Source: CAZBNB01 sp964493245 (lineage in GTDB: Bacteria; Pseudomonadota; Gammaproteobacteria; Legionellales; Legionellaceae). Taken from it: 63,332 nucleotides of DNA. The DNA is taken from NCBI GenBank assembly GCA_964493245.1, contig CAZBNB010000015.1, positions 1 to 63,332 of the forward strand, read 5' to 3'. This document shows, in pieces, positions 51,693 through 61,212 of this stretch; positions within the stretch are counted from its first letter, which is position 1; every line of letters starts with the position of its first letter. The position numbers were made by a program, and so were the translations under genes. The notes under the pieces were generated by a model that saw nothing but the letters and a program-made list of their open reading frames with translations, searched no databases and was not told the origin of the DNA.

Positions 51693-53885
51693 TGGTAAGA
51701 CCGTAGCTTCTAATGCAGCGCGAAGTGCGCGAATCTTCAAACACATCTCCTCATATTCCGCTTCTGGTTGAGATAGGGCGATAATAGCACCGCCTGCCCC
51801 CATAGAAATATGCTCGTCGTCAATCACCGCAGTTCTTATCACCACATTCAGATTAGCTGTTCCGTTTAAAGACAAATAGCCAATTGAACCTGAATAAATA
51901 CCCCTAGCCTCTGTCTCGAGCTGTTGAATAATATCCACTGTGCGAATTTTAGGCGCACCCGTCATAGAGCCTGCGGGAAAAAGTGCACGAATACAATCAA
52001 TGCTGGTTAAGTCCGCTTTAAGCTGCCCTCGAATCGTGCTTACCAATTGATGTACCATTTTATATGATTCAACTTGCATCAATTTTGTCACGACCACACT
52101 GCCTACCTCACACACACGCCCCAAATCATTGCGCAGCAAATCAACAATCATTAAATTTTCAGCACGATATTTGACATCATTGGCTAATGTAATTTTTAAT
52201 TGCTCATCTAAATCAGGTGTAGCACCTCTAGGCAATGTACCTTTAATCGGTTTGGTTTCTACTTCACCCTGCGCATTAATATTCAAAAAACGCTCCACAG
52301 AGGCAGAGGCAACGCTCAAACCACCGAAGCGTAATAAAGCAGCGTAAGGTGCCGGCGTGAGTTGGCGTAAGCGCATATAATAAGCGATCGGATCCAGATG
52401 CTTAACCGTTTTAAACTGATTGGTTAAACAAATCTCATAACTGTCACCTGATTGTATGTATTTTATACATGATTGGATGTTCGCATGATACAAAGCCTCT
52501 GATTGGTTAAAAGCACCCGAATCTATTTGATTGGCGATGTGTATAGGTTTATCAACAAAATCAGTCAGGCGCAGCTGGTTTAAGGTATCTTCCATTGTTT
52601 GAAACCAGATATCCGCGGAGCTGCATCCCTGTCTATCGTGTAGTGCTAACAAATAGATTTCTTTTGTTTGATGATCAAAAACCAGCGCCCGGTCTAAAAA
52701 TAAAAACTGAGCATCAAAATAAGGTGAGCGATAACGTGACTTTAGAGGCAGCGTTTCTTGGAACAGCTCATAACCTAAATAACCAATAAAACCACAAGAA
52801 AAATCAAACGGATAAGGATGCGCTGGAATCACATATCGTTGTAATTCTTGCTGTAGATAATCAAAAATAGGCATTGAAAACGTTGTTATTTGATTTTGAT
52901 GTGTCCGTGTTATCGTCGTCGTCGACACATCATATTTTAAAGCATAACTTAAAGGCCCATCCAAGCAACCCATGATAGAAAAACGTGATAATCCGGGCGT
53001 CACCAAACTGCTATCTAACCAAACAGCGCAATCTTTTTGTGCAAATAAAGCTTGAAAAACACTTTCAGGCTTTAAAAAAAACGCATGCGACTTCACCGTC
53101 AATAAATAACTTTCTGCTATATCCTCTTGATCATTCAAAATATCCGATTTTGGACGATTCGACTCTTTAGATTGCAAATTCAAAAACAGTGCCGAGCGAT
53201 CTGCTTGATTACACTCTTTTGGGGGATTCACTGGCTCATCAAAAACAGCATTTTGAGCGGTCATAGAAAAAGGTAATTCAGCTTGTTTTTGAGTAGACAA
53301 AGTTGATTTTGAACCAGACATATTTAAAAAATTTACCAACAGTTGCCGACCATATTCACTACAAATAGATTCCGGATGATATTGAATACCAAATAATGGT
53401 CTCACGAGATGCCGCACGCCCATGATAAGGCCATCTTGTGTTTCAGCTATGATTTTCAAACAGTCAGGTAGAGGGGCTTCAACAATCAAAGAATGATAAC
53501 GCACAGCCATAAAGGTTTGTGGAATGTCTGCGAATAAAGGATCATGCCAATGCTTGATTTCACTCAGTTGCCCATGGACAGGCATAGGAGCACGCCCTAC
53601 TTTACCACCAAATGTGCTACACAATCCCTGGTGACCTAAACAAACCCCGAGAACAGGTAAATTTGTCTCACGCAAAACTTGCTGACAGACACCAAAATCT
53701 TCTGTTTTTTCTGGGTTGCCAGGACCTGGCGAAATAATGATATTATCAATTGGTAAACGTTGTATTTCTGCAAATGATAATTCGTCATTGCGAATGACCA
53801 ATGGACAAACACCGGAAATATCGGCAACCAATTGATAAAGGTTATATGTAAATGAATCATAATTATCAATGATAAGCGTCTTCAT
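51687..53885 (-). CDS. pabAB: Aminodeoxychorismate synthase, PabA-PabB fusion
   Basis: Residues 1-195 form the glutamine amidotransferase: IIDNYDSFTYNLYQ, PGPGNP, LGVCLGHQG with Cys82 and IQYHPES. Residues about 240-732 are PabB: SGDSYEICLTNQF, ETKPIKGTLPRG, AENLMIVDLLRNDLGRVC, FPAGSMTGAPK. The PIKGT lysine marks PabB as against the PIAGT of anthranilate synthase, so the product is 4-amino-4-deoxychorismate for folate. About 45 linker residues separate the domains. Fused forms exist in several lineages; E. coli has separate genes. Confidence 0.93.
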   Translation of the reverse strand: MKTLIIDNYDSFTYNLYQLVADISGVCPLVIRNDELSFAEIQRLPIDNIIISPGPGNPEKTEDFGVCQQVLRETNLPVLGVCLGHQGLCSTFGGKVGRAPMPVHGQLSEIKHWHDPLFADIPQTFMAVRYHSLIVEAPLPDCLKIIAETQDGLIMGVRHLVRPLFGIQYHPESICSEYGRQLLVNFLNMSGSKSTLSTQKQAELPFSMTAQNAVFDEPVNPPKECNQADRSALFLNLQSKESNRPKSDILNDQEDIAESYLLTVKSHAFFLKPESVFQALFAQKDCAVWLDSSLVTPGLSRFSIMGCLDGPLSYALKYDVSTTTITRTHQNQITTFSMPIFDYLQQELQRYVIPAHPYPFDFSCGFIGYLGYELFQETLPLKSRYRSPYFDAQFLFLDRALVFDHQTKEIYLLALHDRQGCSSADIWFQTMEDTLNQLRLTDFVDKPIHIANQIDSGAFNQSEALYHANIQSCIKYIQSGDSYEICLTNQFKTVKHLDPIAYYMRLRQLTPAPYAALLRFGGLSVASASVERFLNINAQGEVETKPIKGTLPRGATPDLDEQLKITLANDVKYRAENLMIVDLLRNDLGRVCEVGSVVVTKLMQVESYKMVHQLVSTIRGQLKADLTSIDCIRALFPAGSMTGAPKIRTVDIIQQLETEARGIYSGSIGYLSLNGTANLNVVIRTAVIDDEHISMGAGGAIIALSQPEAEYEEMCLKIRALRAALEATVLPS

Positions 53886-53896
53886 AAGCAGTATAC

Positions 53897-54520
53897 TTAA
53901 GAATGAACTTTTAGTTGTGAATGAATAGGACCCACTCCCCTAACACAACGCATAACATACAAGATATTATCTCTGATTGCTTCACTGGCAACCGTACCAG
54001 ATACATACACCTGCCCTGCTTTGGTTTCAATATAAATAGGCCAAGTTGACATGTCTTTACCAAGCACATTCATCGCGATTAAAACACCTTTGATCTGCGC
54101 CGTCATCAATAAATCGCGACGAACTTTTTGTGGATATTGAATGTTCAATTGATTGGCATCCACATTGATCACGCTCGGCGCAGAAAAAGCGCGAGCAACG
54201 ACAATCTCAAAGATGCTATCGGTTTTAACAAACCCCGTTAAAAATACGACGCCATCACGTACAGCGACCTCTACGGTATCGGCATCAACAGGCAATCTAG
54301 ATTGCACTGATATTTTAATCGCCTGATCGTCAGGTTGATTATTTGCAACTGGGGGATTCGGATTGTTAGGTGCAGATACGGGGGCGGCAACATCCGGCGT
54401 TGGATCGAGTTGCTGGGCTTGGGATGTCGAAAAAAGCCAGCAAAAAACAAAAAAACAGGCTGACGCTCGCGCCCTTATCTTTTGTCTTTTGTCACCTAAT
54501 CTTTTTTGCCAAACATGCAT
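53897..54520 (-). CDS. Periplasmic protein with two BON domains
   Basis: A basic N-terminus and hydrophobic stretch (ACFFVFCWLFSTSQAQ) form a signal peptide, then comes a proline/asparagine-rich linker. Two BON repeats follow: QAIKISVQSRLPVDADTVEV to VFLTGFVKT, and TAQIKGVLIAMNV to VYVSGTVASEAIRDNILYVM. BON domains bind phospholipid or help keep envelope integrity (OsmY/DolP type). AAGGAA lies before the ATG. It is 11 bases from pabAB downstream, so the three minus-strand genes 55771-51687 may be one transcript. Confidence 0.85.
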   Translation of the reverse strand: MHVWQKRLGDKRQKIRARASACFFVFCWLFSTSQAQQLDPTPDVAAPVSAPNNPNPPVANNQPDDQAIKISVQSRLPVDADTVEVAVRDGVVFLTGFVKTDSIFEIVVARAFSAPSVINVDANQLNIQYPQKVRRDLLMTAQIKGVLIAMNVLGKDMSTWPIYIETKAGQVYVSGTVASEAIRDNILYVMRCVRGVGPIHSQLKVHS

Positions 54521-54532
54521 AATATTCCTTCT

Positions 54533-55771
54533 TCACTGAGAGCGAATCAAAAAACATTTGGGATATTTAATGGATAAGTCCGTCCTATGATTCCCTGCTG
54601 TATAGTATTGTTGCATTTTTTGAGTAGAAATTTGATTCCAACACTGCTGCATGCTCAATGCGGGTGAAGCGCAATAGGTTTTCTGAAATTGATATAGTTT
54701 TTGCAATTTCAAATGATGCTTTTGGTCTTCTGTCACATAAAAAGTTGTATAGTCTTTTAGTTGCCAATCAGAACCTTGTTTTTCATAATCATAACTGCGA
54801 ATAGCAGGCGCATTTTGATGCGATGTCGATATTGCTGGAGAAAGGTAAAACGCCAATATATTTTCTCCTTCAGGGGTTTGAACCAACTTTATTTCATCCA
54901 TATGCGTGTGGCCCGCTAAAATCCCTAAGATGATTTCATGGTAATTTGCTAAAAGCGTTATCAGACGAGCTGAGTTATTACTGTGAAAAAAAATCGAGTC
55001 ATCATAGAGATTGTTGCCTGGTGGAATATGCATGGTTATGAGCACTCGCTCATGCTTTTCTTTAGCTTGTTGTAATTGTTGTGCCAACCACGTAAATTGC
55101 TGCTCGATTGCTTGTTTGTCTGGTATGAGTTGCCAAACAGAAAGCAATACCGTATTAAGTGCAATGAATCTTAACTGTGGCTCAAGATAAGCCGAGTAGT
55201 AACCTTGATCCTGATTTTCTGATATGACACAGGGCATTTCAGAGGAAGCGGCGCATTGTTTTCCTTTTGAGATAAAACCATTTGTCCATTTTCCCGTAGC
55301 ATAAGCGACATCGAGCGGACTTCTACGCTTTCCATGTTTGTCAATGGACATAAATGGCCCATAGTGCCCAGAATAAGAATCATTATTACCGAATGTATAT
55401 AATATCGGCGTATCAGCAAACACCTGTGTCAATTTTTCAAAAAAAACCTTTTCACTATTCCAAACAACTTGTTTGCTAAAACGGATATGACCAACGATAT
55501 CACCTAAATACAAAACAAATTTAGGTTTAGGAATAAAACCGGTTTGAATTTGGTCTGCGATTAAATCCATTAAATGTTCAAAAGTTTCTTTATCTAAATC
55601 ATTTAATGGATTGTTTTTTTTAGGTGCTAGACTCATAGTGAACGGACTAAATGGATTTAAATGCGCATCATTAATAACCAGAAAATGATTTGTTTCCGTC
55701 GACGTTGCAAACGTTTGACTAGCACAAACGATCATGAGAGCAGTAAAAAATTGCCAAATAGAATGTTTCAT
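54533..55771 (-). CDS. Secreted acid-sphingomyelinase-like metallophosphoesterase
   Basis: Signal peptide to about residue 22 (TALMIVCASQTFAT), then the calcineurin-like dimetal motifs: FLVINDAHLNPF (D-x-H), VLYLGDIVGH (GD), YTFGNNDSY (GNxD/E), VLITMHIPPG (H) and LGILAGHTHMDE (GHxH). The arrangement and 412-aa length fit ASMase-like phosphodiesterases, which may act on sphingomyelin, nucleotides or other phosphodiesters. In an intracellular bacterium a lipid substrate is plausible but unproven. It overlaps nothing and is 12 bases before the BON gene. Confidence 0.9.
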   Translation of the reverse strand: MKHSIWQFFTALMIVCASQTFATSTETNHFLVINDAHLNPFSPFTMSLAPKKNNPLNDLDKETFEHLMDLIADQIQTGFIPKPKFVLYLGDIVGHIRFSKQVVWNSEKVFFEKLTQVFADTPILYTFGNNDSYSGHYGPFMSIDKHGKRRSPLDVAYATGKWTNGFISKGKQCAASSEMPCVISENQDQGYYSAYLEPQLRFIALNTVLLSVWQLIPDKQAIEQQFTWLAQQLQQAKEKHERVLITMHIPPGNNLYDDSIFFHSNNSARLITLLANYHEIILGILAGHTHMDEIKLVQTPEGENILAFYLSPAISTSHQNAPAIRSYDYEKQGSDWQLKDYTTFYVTEDQKHHLKLQKLYQFQKTYCASPALSMQQCWNQISTQKMQQYYTAGNHRTDLSIKYPKCFLIRSQ

Positions 55772-56016
55772 TGTTGAAAATGACGGTGTCGTAATTAATT
55801 CTTAAGTCTAACACAAGGGCATCGCTATATAAAAACGAAGTGTAAGGAAAACGCATCTAAATTTTAAGCATTAAACCAGCATTTTTTATACATGCTGGTA
55901 TCCATAACATCTAGAATAAAATTAAAGCAGGACTCCACACATAAAGCGCGGAGCATCGACATTGTATGGTTGCCTTGCGCGCTGCGCAGGAGCAATCACA
56001 TTCCCGATGCGCTCTC

Positions 56017-57387
56017 TCAGCTTTGTTTTCTACGCCAAACCGTTCCATTGGGGGTGTCTTCTAATTCAATACCTTGCTCTAACAAAGTATCGCGAATGAC
56101 ATCCGCACGAGACCAATCACGGTTTTGACGGGCTTGTTCTCGCTCATCAATCAATGCGTCTATCTGCAACCCTTCTTCCTGTTGAGATGTATTTCCTTGT
56201 TGAAGAAAAGACGTGGGAGATGCCTGCAAAAGACCTAAAATACTGCCAAGTTGTTTTAACGTTGCAGCCAATATGGGTGATTTTGTTTTATTTAATTCAT
56301 GGCTTAATTGAAATAAGACAGACAATGCAACAGGTGTATTAATATCATCATCCATAGCAGCATTAAATTGCTGGGCCCAAGTCATATCTATTTCAGTACT
56401 GATTTCAGTAACATCACGTAAAGATTGGTATAAACGCATTAAAGATTTGGCTGCTGCCTGTAAATTATCTGCCGTGTAATTCAGTGGACTACGATAATGA
56501 TTACTCAGTAAAAAATAACGGATGACTTCCGGATGATGCTCTGCCAAAACAGCTTCAATGGTATAAAAATTACCCAATGATTTTGACATTTTTTCGCCAT
56601 TGACCTGCAACATACCCGCGTGTAGCCAACAGTTTGCAAAAGGTTTCCCCGTTGCACCTTCGCTTTGTGCAATTTCATTTTCATGATGAGGAAATTGTAA
56701 GTCTAATCCACCACCATGAATATCAAATTGCTCACCTAAGCAATCCATCGCCATCGCTGAACACTCAATGTGCCAACCAGGTCGCCCCTCTCCCCATGGA
56801 GAAGGCCAGGCGGGTTCACCAGGCTTAGCCATTTTCCACAATACAAAATCAAGCGGCGAGCGTTTTTCTTTCACAACTTCAACACGTGCACCTGCTAACA
56901 AACCATCAATATCTTTTTGTGACAATTTTCCATAAGATTGGAAGCGTGCAACTTCATAACAAACATCACCATTATCACTCACATAAGCGAAACCAGCGTC
57001 GATTAAGCGCGATATCAAAGCAATCATGTGATTGAGATATGCGGTGGCTCTGGGTTCTTCATCAGGCGGCATAATCAACAAAGCTTCTTCGTTGGCATGC
57101 ATGGCATCAATGTATTGAGCTGTCAGGCTATCAATGCTGACTCCCCGTTCATTGGCCCGTGCAATAATTTTATCGTCGATGTCGGTGATATTGCGAACAT
57201 AACGCACGTCATAGCCACTGTGTCGTAAAAAACGCACCAAGACATCAAAACAAACCATCGAACGCGCGTGTCCGAGATGACACAAATCATACACCGTAAT
57301 ACCACAAACATAGAGTCCCACTTTGCCTGGTATCATGGGTTGAAAGACTTCTTTTTGACGTGTCAGTGAATTAAATAAACTTAGCAT
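56017..57387 (-). CDS. cysS: Cysteinyl-tRNA synthetase
   Basis: Class I synthetase of 456 aa charging tRNA-Cys in the cytoplasm. Zinc-binding Cys28 is in LYVCGITVYD, the HIGH box reads CHLGHARS (37-40), WHIECSAMAMDCLG and GGGLDLQFPHHENEIAQSE are the family's other zinc and active-site blocks, and KMSKSLGNF is the KMSKS loop. The C-terminal end GTVWRRKQS is normal. It lies six bases after glnS on the same strand, forming truA-glnS-cysS. Confidence 0.97.
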   Translation of the reverse strand: MLSLFNSLTRQKEVFQPMIPGKVGLYVCGITVYDLCHLGHARSMVCFDVLVRFLRHSGYDVRYVRNITDIDDKIIARANERGVSIDSLTAQYIDAMHANEEALLIMPPDEEPRATAYLNHMIALISRLIDAGFAYVSDNGDVCYEVARFQSYGKLSQKDIDGLLAGARVEVVKEKRSPLDFVLWKMAKPGEPAWPSPWGEGRPGWHIECSAMAMDCLGEQFDIHGGGLDLQFPHHENEIAQSEGATGKPFANCWLHAGMLQVNGEKMSKSLGNFYTIEAVLAEHHPEVIRYFLLSNHYRSPLNYTADNLQAAAKSLMRLYQSLRDVTEISTEIDMTWAQQFNAAMDDDINTPVALSVLFQLSHELNKTKSPILAATLKQLGSILGLLQASPTSFLQQGNTSQQEEGLQIDALIDEREQARQNRDWSRADVIRDTLLEQGIELEDTPNGTVWRRKQS

Positions 57388-57393
57388 GTTTCC

Positions 57394-59073
57394 TTATTCC
57401 TTAACCTCGCTTGGCCCCCAAGTGTCTTTTAAATCGACCACACGGTGATAAGCAGCTACATTGCCCTTGTCTGTCAGATGATTAACACAATAATATCCCA
57501 AACGCTCAAACTGCAGTACCGTATTCAACGGTTGTTCAGCTAATGATGGTTCACACCAAGCTTGTTGGGTTTGTAATGATTGCTGATTTAAAAACTGCAT
57601 GAAATCGTCTTCACGGCCTGGATTCGCGTCATGAAATAAACGGTCATATTGATAAACCGTCACGGCATAAGCATGGGGTTTAGAAACCCACTGGATCACA
57701 CCTTTCACTTTACGGCCTTCTGGATTTTTACCTAATGTGTTTTCATCAAGTGTACAACGCAACTCAATCATTTCACCCGCCGAATCACGAATCACTTCAC
57801 GGCAACAAATCACGTAAGCATGACGCAAACGAACCTCTGCACCAGGAGAAAGCCGATGATACTTTTTAGGTGGATTTTCCATAAAATCGCTGCGATCAAT
57901 ATACAGCTCTTTTGAAAATGGCAGTGCCCTTGTTTCTGCAGTTGGATCTTGTGGGTAAAAAGACGCTTGTAGCATTTCTACTTTATCATCCGGATAATTC
58001 TCAATCACCACTTTTAGGGGATTCAAAACAACCAGCGCACGCTTAGCTGTACGATTTAATTCTTCGCGTACACATGCCTCTAAAATGGACATATCAATCA
58101 CAGAATCACTACGCGATAAACCGATTGTTTCACAAAATTGGCGGATGGCTGCGGGTGGATAACCACGACGGCGCATGCCACGCAAAGTCGGTAAGCGAGG
58201 ATCATCCCAACCAGACACAACTTTATTTTCAACCAATAAACGTAATTTACGCTTACTGGTGACGGTATGCGATAAATTAAGACGAGCAAATTCAGTTTGT
58301 TCTGGTTTAGCAGGCACCGGCAAATGTTGAATAAACCAATCATATAAAGGTCGGTGATCTTGAAACTCCAAAGTACAGAGAGAATGACTGATATGTTCTA
58401 ATGCATCTGAGATAGGATGTGCGTAATCGTACATAGGATAGATACACCAAGCATCTCCAGTACGTTGATGACTGGTGTGACGAATACGGTACAATACGGG
58501 ATCACGTAAATTAATATTACCTGATTGCATATCAATTTTGGCACGAAGCACATGGGCACCATCCGCAAACTCACCGGATTTCATGCGTTGAAACAAATCA
58601 AGGCTTTCTTCCATAGGACGCTGCCGATAAGGACTTTCTCGACCAGGCTCTTGCAAAGTACCACGATGCTCGCGAATTTCTTCAGCAGTTAGGCTGTCTA
58701 CATATGCCAAACCTTTTTGAATCAATAGTACCGCAAAATCATACAGTGTTTGATAATAATCAGATGAATAGGTCTCAGCACACCATTGAAAACCCAACCA
58801 GCGCACATCATCAATAATCGCATGAACAAACTCTTCTTCTTCTTTCAAAGGATTGGTGTCATCAAAACGTAAATAACAGCGCCCTTGATACCCATTCGCC
58901 AAACCAAAATTCAAACAAATAGATTTTGCATGCCCTATATGTAAGTAGCCATTCGGTTCAGGTGGAAAGCGCGTGACAACAGCCTCATGTTTTCCTGATG
59001 CCAAATCTTGAGTGATCATTTGCTCAATAAAATTTAAAGGTTTAACCGTTTCCGTCTTGTCTGTCATGTTCAA
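57394..59073 (-). CDS. glnS: Glutaminyl-tRNA synthetase
   Basis: Class I synthetase of 559 aa. FPPEPNGYLHIGHAKSICLN contains the HIGH box, CYLRFDDTNP follows, and the KMSKS equivalent is HTVTSKRKLRLL. The C-terminal anticodon-binding beta-barrels are complete (KGVIQWVSKPHA). GlnRS distinguishes gamma/beta-proteobacteria from those using the amidotransferase route, supporting the taxonomic guess. The ATG is preceded by truA at a six-base gap. Confidence 0.97.
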   Translation of the reverse strand: MNMTDKTETVKPLNFIEQMITQDLASGKHEAVVTRFPPEPNGYLHIGHAKSICLNFGLANGYQGRCYLRFDDTNPLKEEEEFVHAIIDDVRWLGFQWCAETYSSDYYQTLYDFAVLLIQKGLAYVDSLTAEEIREHRGTLQEPGRESPYRQRPMEESLDLFQRMKSGEFADGAHVLRAKIDMQSGNINLRDPVLYRIRHTSHQRTGDAWCIYPMYDYAHPISDALEHISHSLCTLEFQDHRPLYDWFIQHLPVPAKPEQTEFARLNLSHTVTSKRKLRLLVENKVVSGWDDPRLPTLRGMRRRGYPPAAIRQFCETIGLSRSDSVIDMSILEACVREELNRTAKRALVVLNPLKVVIENYPDDKVEMLQASFYPQDPTAETRALPFSKELYIDRSDFMENPPKKYHRLSPGAEVRLRHAYVICCREVIRDSAGEMIELRCTLDENTLGKNPEGRKVKGVIQWVSKPHAYAVTVYQYDRLFHDANPGREDDFMQFLNQQSLQTQQAWCEPSLAEQPLNTVLQFERLGYYCVNHLTDKGNVAAYHRVVDLKDTWGPSEVKE

Positions 59074-59079
59074 AAATCT

Positions 59080-59871
59080 CTATTGTTCAGGTTCTAAAAA
59101 CCATAAGGTTGATGCGGGTTTAGCTATTTCAAACTCAAAAGGATATGTCACATCGGATAAGTAAAGACCGTATGGGGGAGCCGTTTCTGCGCCCATTCTA
59201 CGATCTTTAGCTAATAATACTTCATTTACCCATGCAACTGTTTTTTGTCCGGATCCAACCGCCATTAAAACACCGACAATATTTCTAACCATGTGATGTA
59301 AAAATGCATTTGCACTGATATCAACAATCACCCAGTCATGTTTGCGCCACACATGTAATTGTGTCACACAACGCATAGGCGTTTTTGATTGACACTCAAC
59401 GGAACGAAAAGAAGTAAAGTCGTGCTCACCAATCAGTACCTGAGCAGCCTCGTGCATGAGGTGGTGATTCAATGGTCGGTATTGCCAGGTCACATTCGAG
59501 CGTAATAAAGCGGGACGAATTTGTGTATTTTGGATCACGTATCGATAACGTCTTGCGGTTGCTGAGTAGCGGGCATGAAAAGTATCGGGCACTTCTTTAC
59601 CTGTTTTGATACAGAGATCTTTAGGTAAATAAGCGTTGGCTCCATAAATCCAAGAGCGAATATTACGTGTTTTAACAGAATCAAAATGAATCACTTGATG
59701 TATCGCGTGCACACCTGTATCGGTCCGCCCAGCACACACCACATCCACCGCTTGATCCGCAACGCGACTTAAGGCTACTTCTAAAACACCTTGCGCCGTA
59801 CGCAATCCTGGTTGAGCTTGCCAACCATGATATTGACTACCATCATATTCAACGACCAAGGCCACACGCAT
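59080..59871 (-). CDS. truA: tRNA pseudouridine synthase A
   Basis: Forms pseudouridine at positions 38-40 of tRNA anticodon stems. EYDGSQYHGWQAQPGLRTAQ opens the protein, the catalytic aspartate lies in CAGRTDTGVHAIHQVIHF, and FLHHMVRNIVGVLMAVG is the conserved C-terminal block. I use the ATG at 59871 (MRVALVVEYDG), the usual family start; four more residues are possible upstream. First gene of the truA-glnS-cysS run. Confidence 0.96.
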   Translation of the reverse strand: MRVALVVEYDGSQYHGWQAQPGLRTAQGVLEVALSRVADQAVDVVCAGRTDTGVHAIHQVIHFDSVKTRNIRSWIYGANAYLPKDLCIKTGKEVPDTFHARYSATARRYRYVIQNTQIRPALLRSNVTWQYRPLNHHLMHEAAQVLIGEHDFTSFRSVECQSKTPMRCVTQLHVWRKHDWVIVDISANAFLHHMVRNIVGVLMAVGSGQKTVAWVNEVLLAKDRRMGAETAPPYGLYLSDVTYPFEFEIAKPASTLWFLEPEQ

Positions 59872-60224
59872 TACAACACCCAATATTCAAAATATCTGCA
59901 TATTTTTATACAGAAAAATAACATACAAAAGCGCACAATTTACCGCATTTTAGGCGCTTTTGTCTAGTGAAACAGTGATTTTAATCGCACGATTAGATGC
60001 GTTTACCCTGTTGTACTGCATTTGGGTGCGTGAATCAAAAAGCAGGATAATTTAACACAAACTTTAACTTGAGTGAGGCTTATCTTCAGATATTGATAAA
60101 TATAGTTTTTATTCATATTTTTATGAAGCAAGCTCATCCTGAAAACAATCTGACGTAACATATCGCATTTCGGAATAACTTAGGTATACTTGAAATATTT
60201 ATCTCTTCCTTGGTTTGTTTTTAT
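59872..60224. other. Divergent intergenic region between truA and the EamA gene
   Basis: No gene is visible in about 350 AT-rich bases. A perfect 10-base inverted repeat, ACAAAAGCGC (59925-59934) and GCGCTTTTGT (59954-59963), lies about 55 bases before truA and could be an operator or transcript hairpin. Both promoters must lie here, but I cannot pick convincing boxes. Confidence 0.45.
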
Positions 60225-61121
60225 ATGCAGCACAAAGATACTTATTCTGGCATTTTATTCTTGGTTATCGCTCAAATAATGGTTGGTCTGAATATTGTTG
60301 TTTCTAAATTTCTGCTCGTTTCTGTGCCCATGGTTTGGCTATTGGAAATTCGCTTTGCTTTAGCTGCACTGTCACTGCTTCCTTTGCATTGGCTCACGCC
60401 AGCTAAAAAAATAACTGTTCTTTCGCACTTTTCACCGCTGCAGAAAAAAGATTGGTTATTTATATTAGCACAAGCGTTAACAGCCGGTATTTTATTCAAC
60501 TGCCTAATCTTAACCGGATTACATTACACCGATGCAAACGCAGCGGGCATTATTACCAGCGTACTTCCGGCAATCATTGCTGTCATGTCATGGTTGATTT
60601 TAAAAGAGTCGTTTTCCATGCAAACCATTCTGTGTATCTTTTTTGCGACAGCAGGGCTGTTTGTGATCGCATTTGATAAGTTCACCGGACTCAACGCGTC
60701 TCACTCCGTCTGGGGTGATGTCATCGTTTTAATATCACTGCTACCCGAAGCTACTTATTATATTTTATGCAAGCTACATCCGAATCGATTACCTATCTTT
60801 CTCATTGCCTCACTGATAAATGCTATCAATGCATTGCTGCTATTGCCGGCGCTGTTTTTCATTGAATGGCACCCCGTGGGCTTTTCGATTCAAAACATGG
60901 GTATATTATTTATAATCGGACTCACTTCCGGCCTATTTTATATATTTTGGTTTTTAGGCGCAAAAAAAGTCGACGGCATGATGGCCTCGTTATCAACTGC
61001 AACCATGCCAATAGCAACCGTTATCTTTGCCTATTTAATATTAGGGGAATGGGTAACACGCTTACAATGCTTAGGTATGGGGCTGGTCATACTTTCGATC
61101 GTTATTTATGCAAAGCGATAA
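60225..61121 (+). CDS. EamA/DMT family transporter
   Basis: A 298-aa inner-membrane protein with ten predicted helices in two EamA repeats (ILFLVIAQIMVGLNIVVSKF to VLPAIIAVMSWLILKESF, and WGDVIVLISLLPEATYYILC to MPIATVIFAYLILGEWV). The (L/I)LxE ends of helices 4 and 9 (WLILKES, YLILGEW) are the family hallmark. It exports or imports small metabolites; the substrate is not predictable. I use the ATG at 60225 rather than the TTG at 60210. Nothing downstream is co-directional. Confidence 0.9.
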   Translation: MQHKDTYSGILFLVIAQIMVGLNIVVSKFLLVSVPMVWLLEIRFALAALSLLPLHWLTPAKKITVLSHFSPLQKKDWLFILAQALTAGILFNCLILTGLHYTDANAAGIITSVLPAIIAVMSWLILKESFSMQTILCIFFATAGLFVIAFDKFTGLNASHSVWGDVIVLISLLPEATYYILCKLHPNRLPIFLIASLINAINALLLLPALFFIEWHPVGFSIQNMGILFIIGLTSGLFYIFWFLGAKKVDGMMASLSTATMPIATVIFAYLILGEWVTRLQCLGMGLVILSIVIYAKR

Positions 61122-61212
61122 ATAATTTTTTAGGGTCTGTGCACCTAACCCCCGAATAAACTTCAAAATACAAAGGTCTCGCGGGTTTCGGGCTATTGAG
61201 TATAACTCACAT

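Noticed and set aside
51687..53885. Anthranilate synthase (TrpE-TrpG)
   Set aside because: The active-site motif is PIKGT, the PabB form, not PIAGT.
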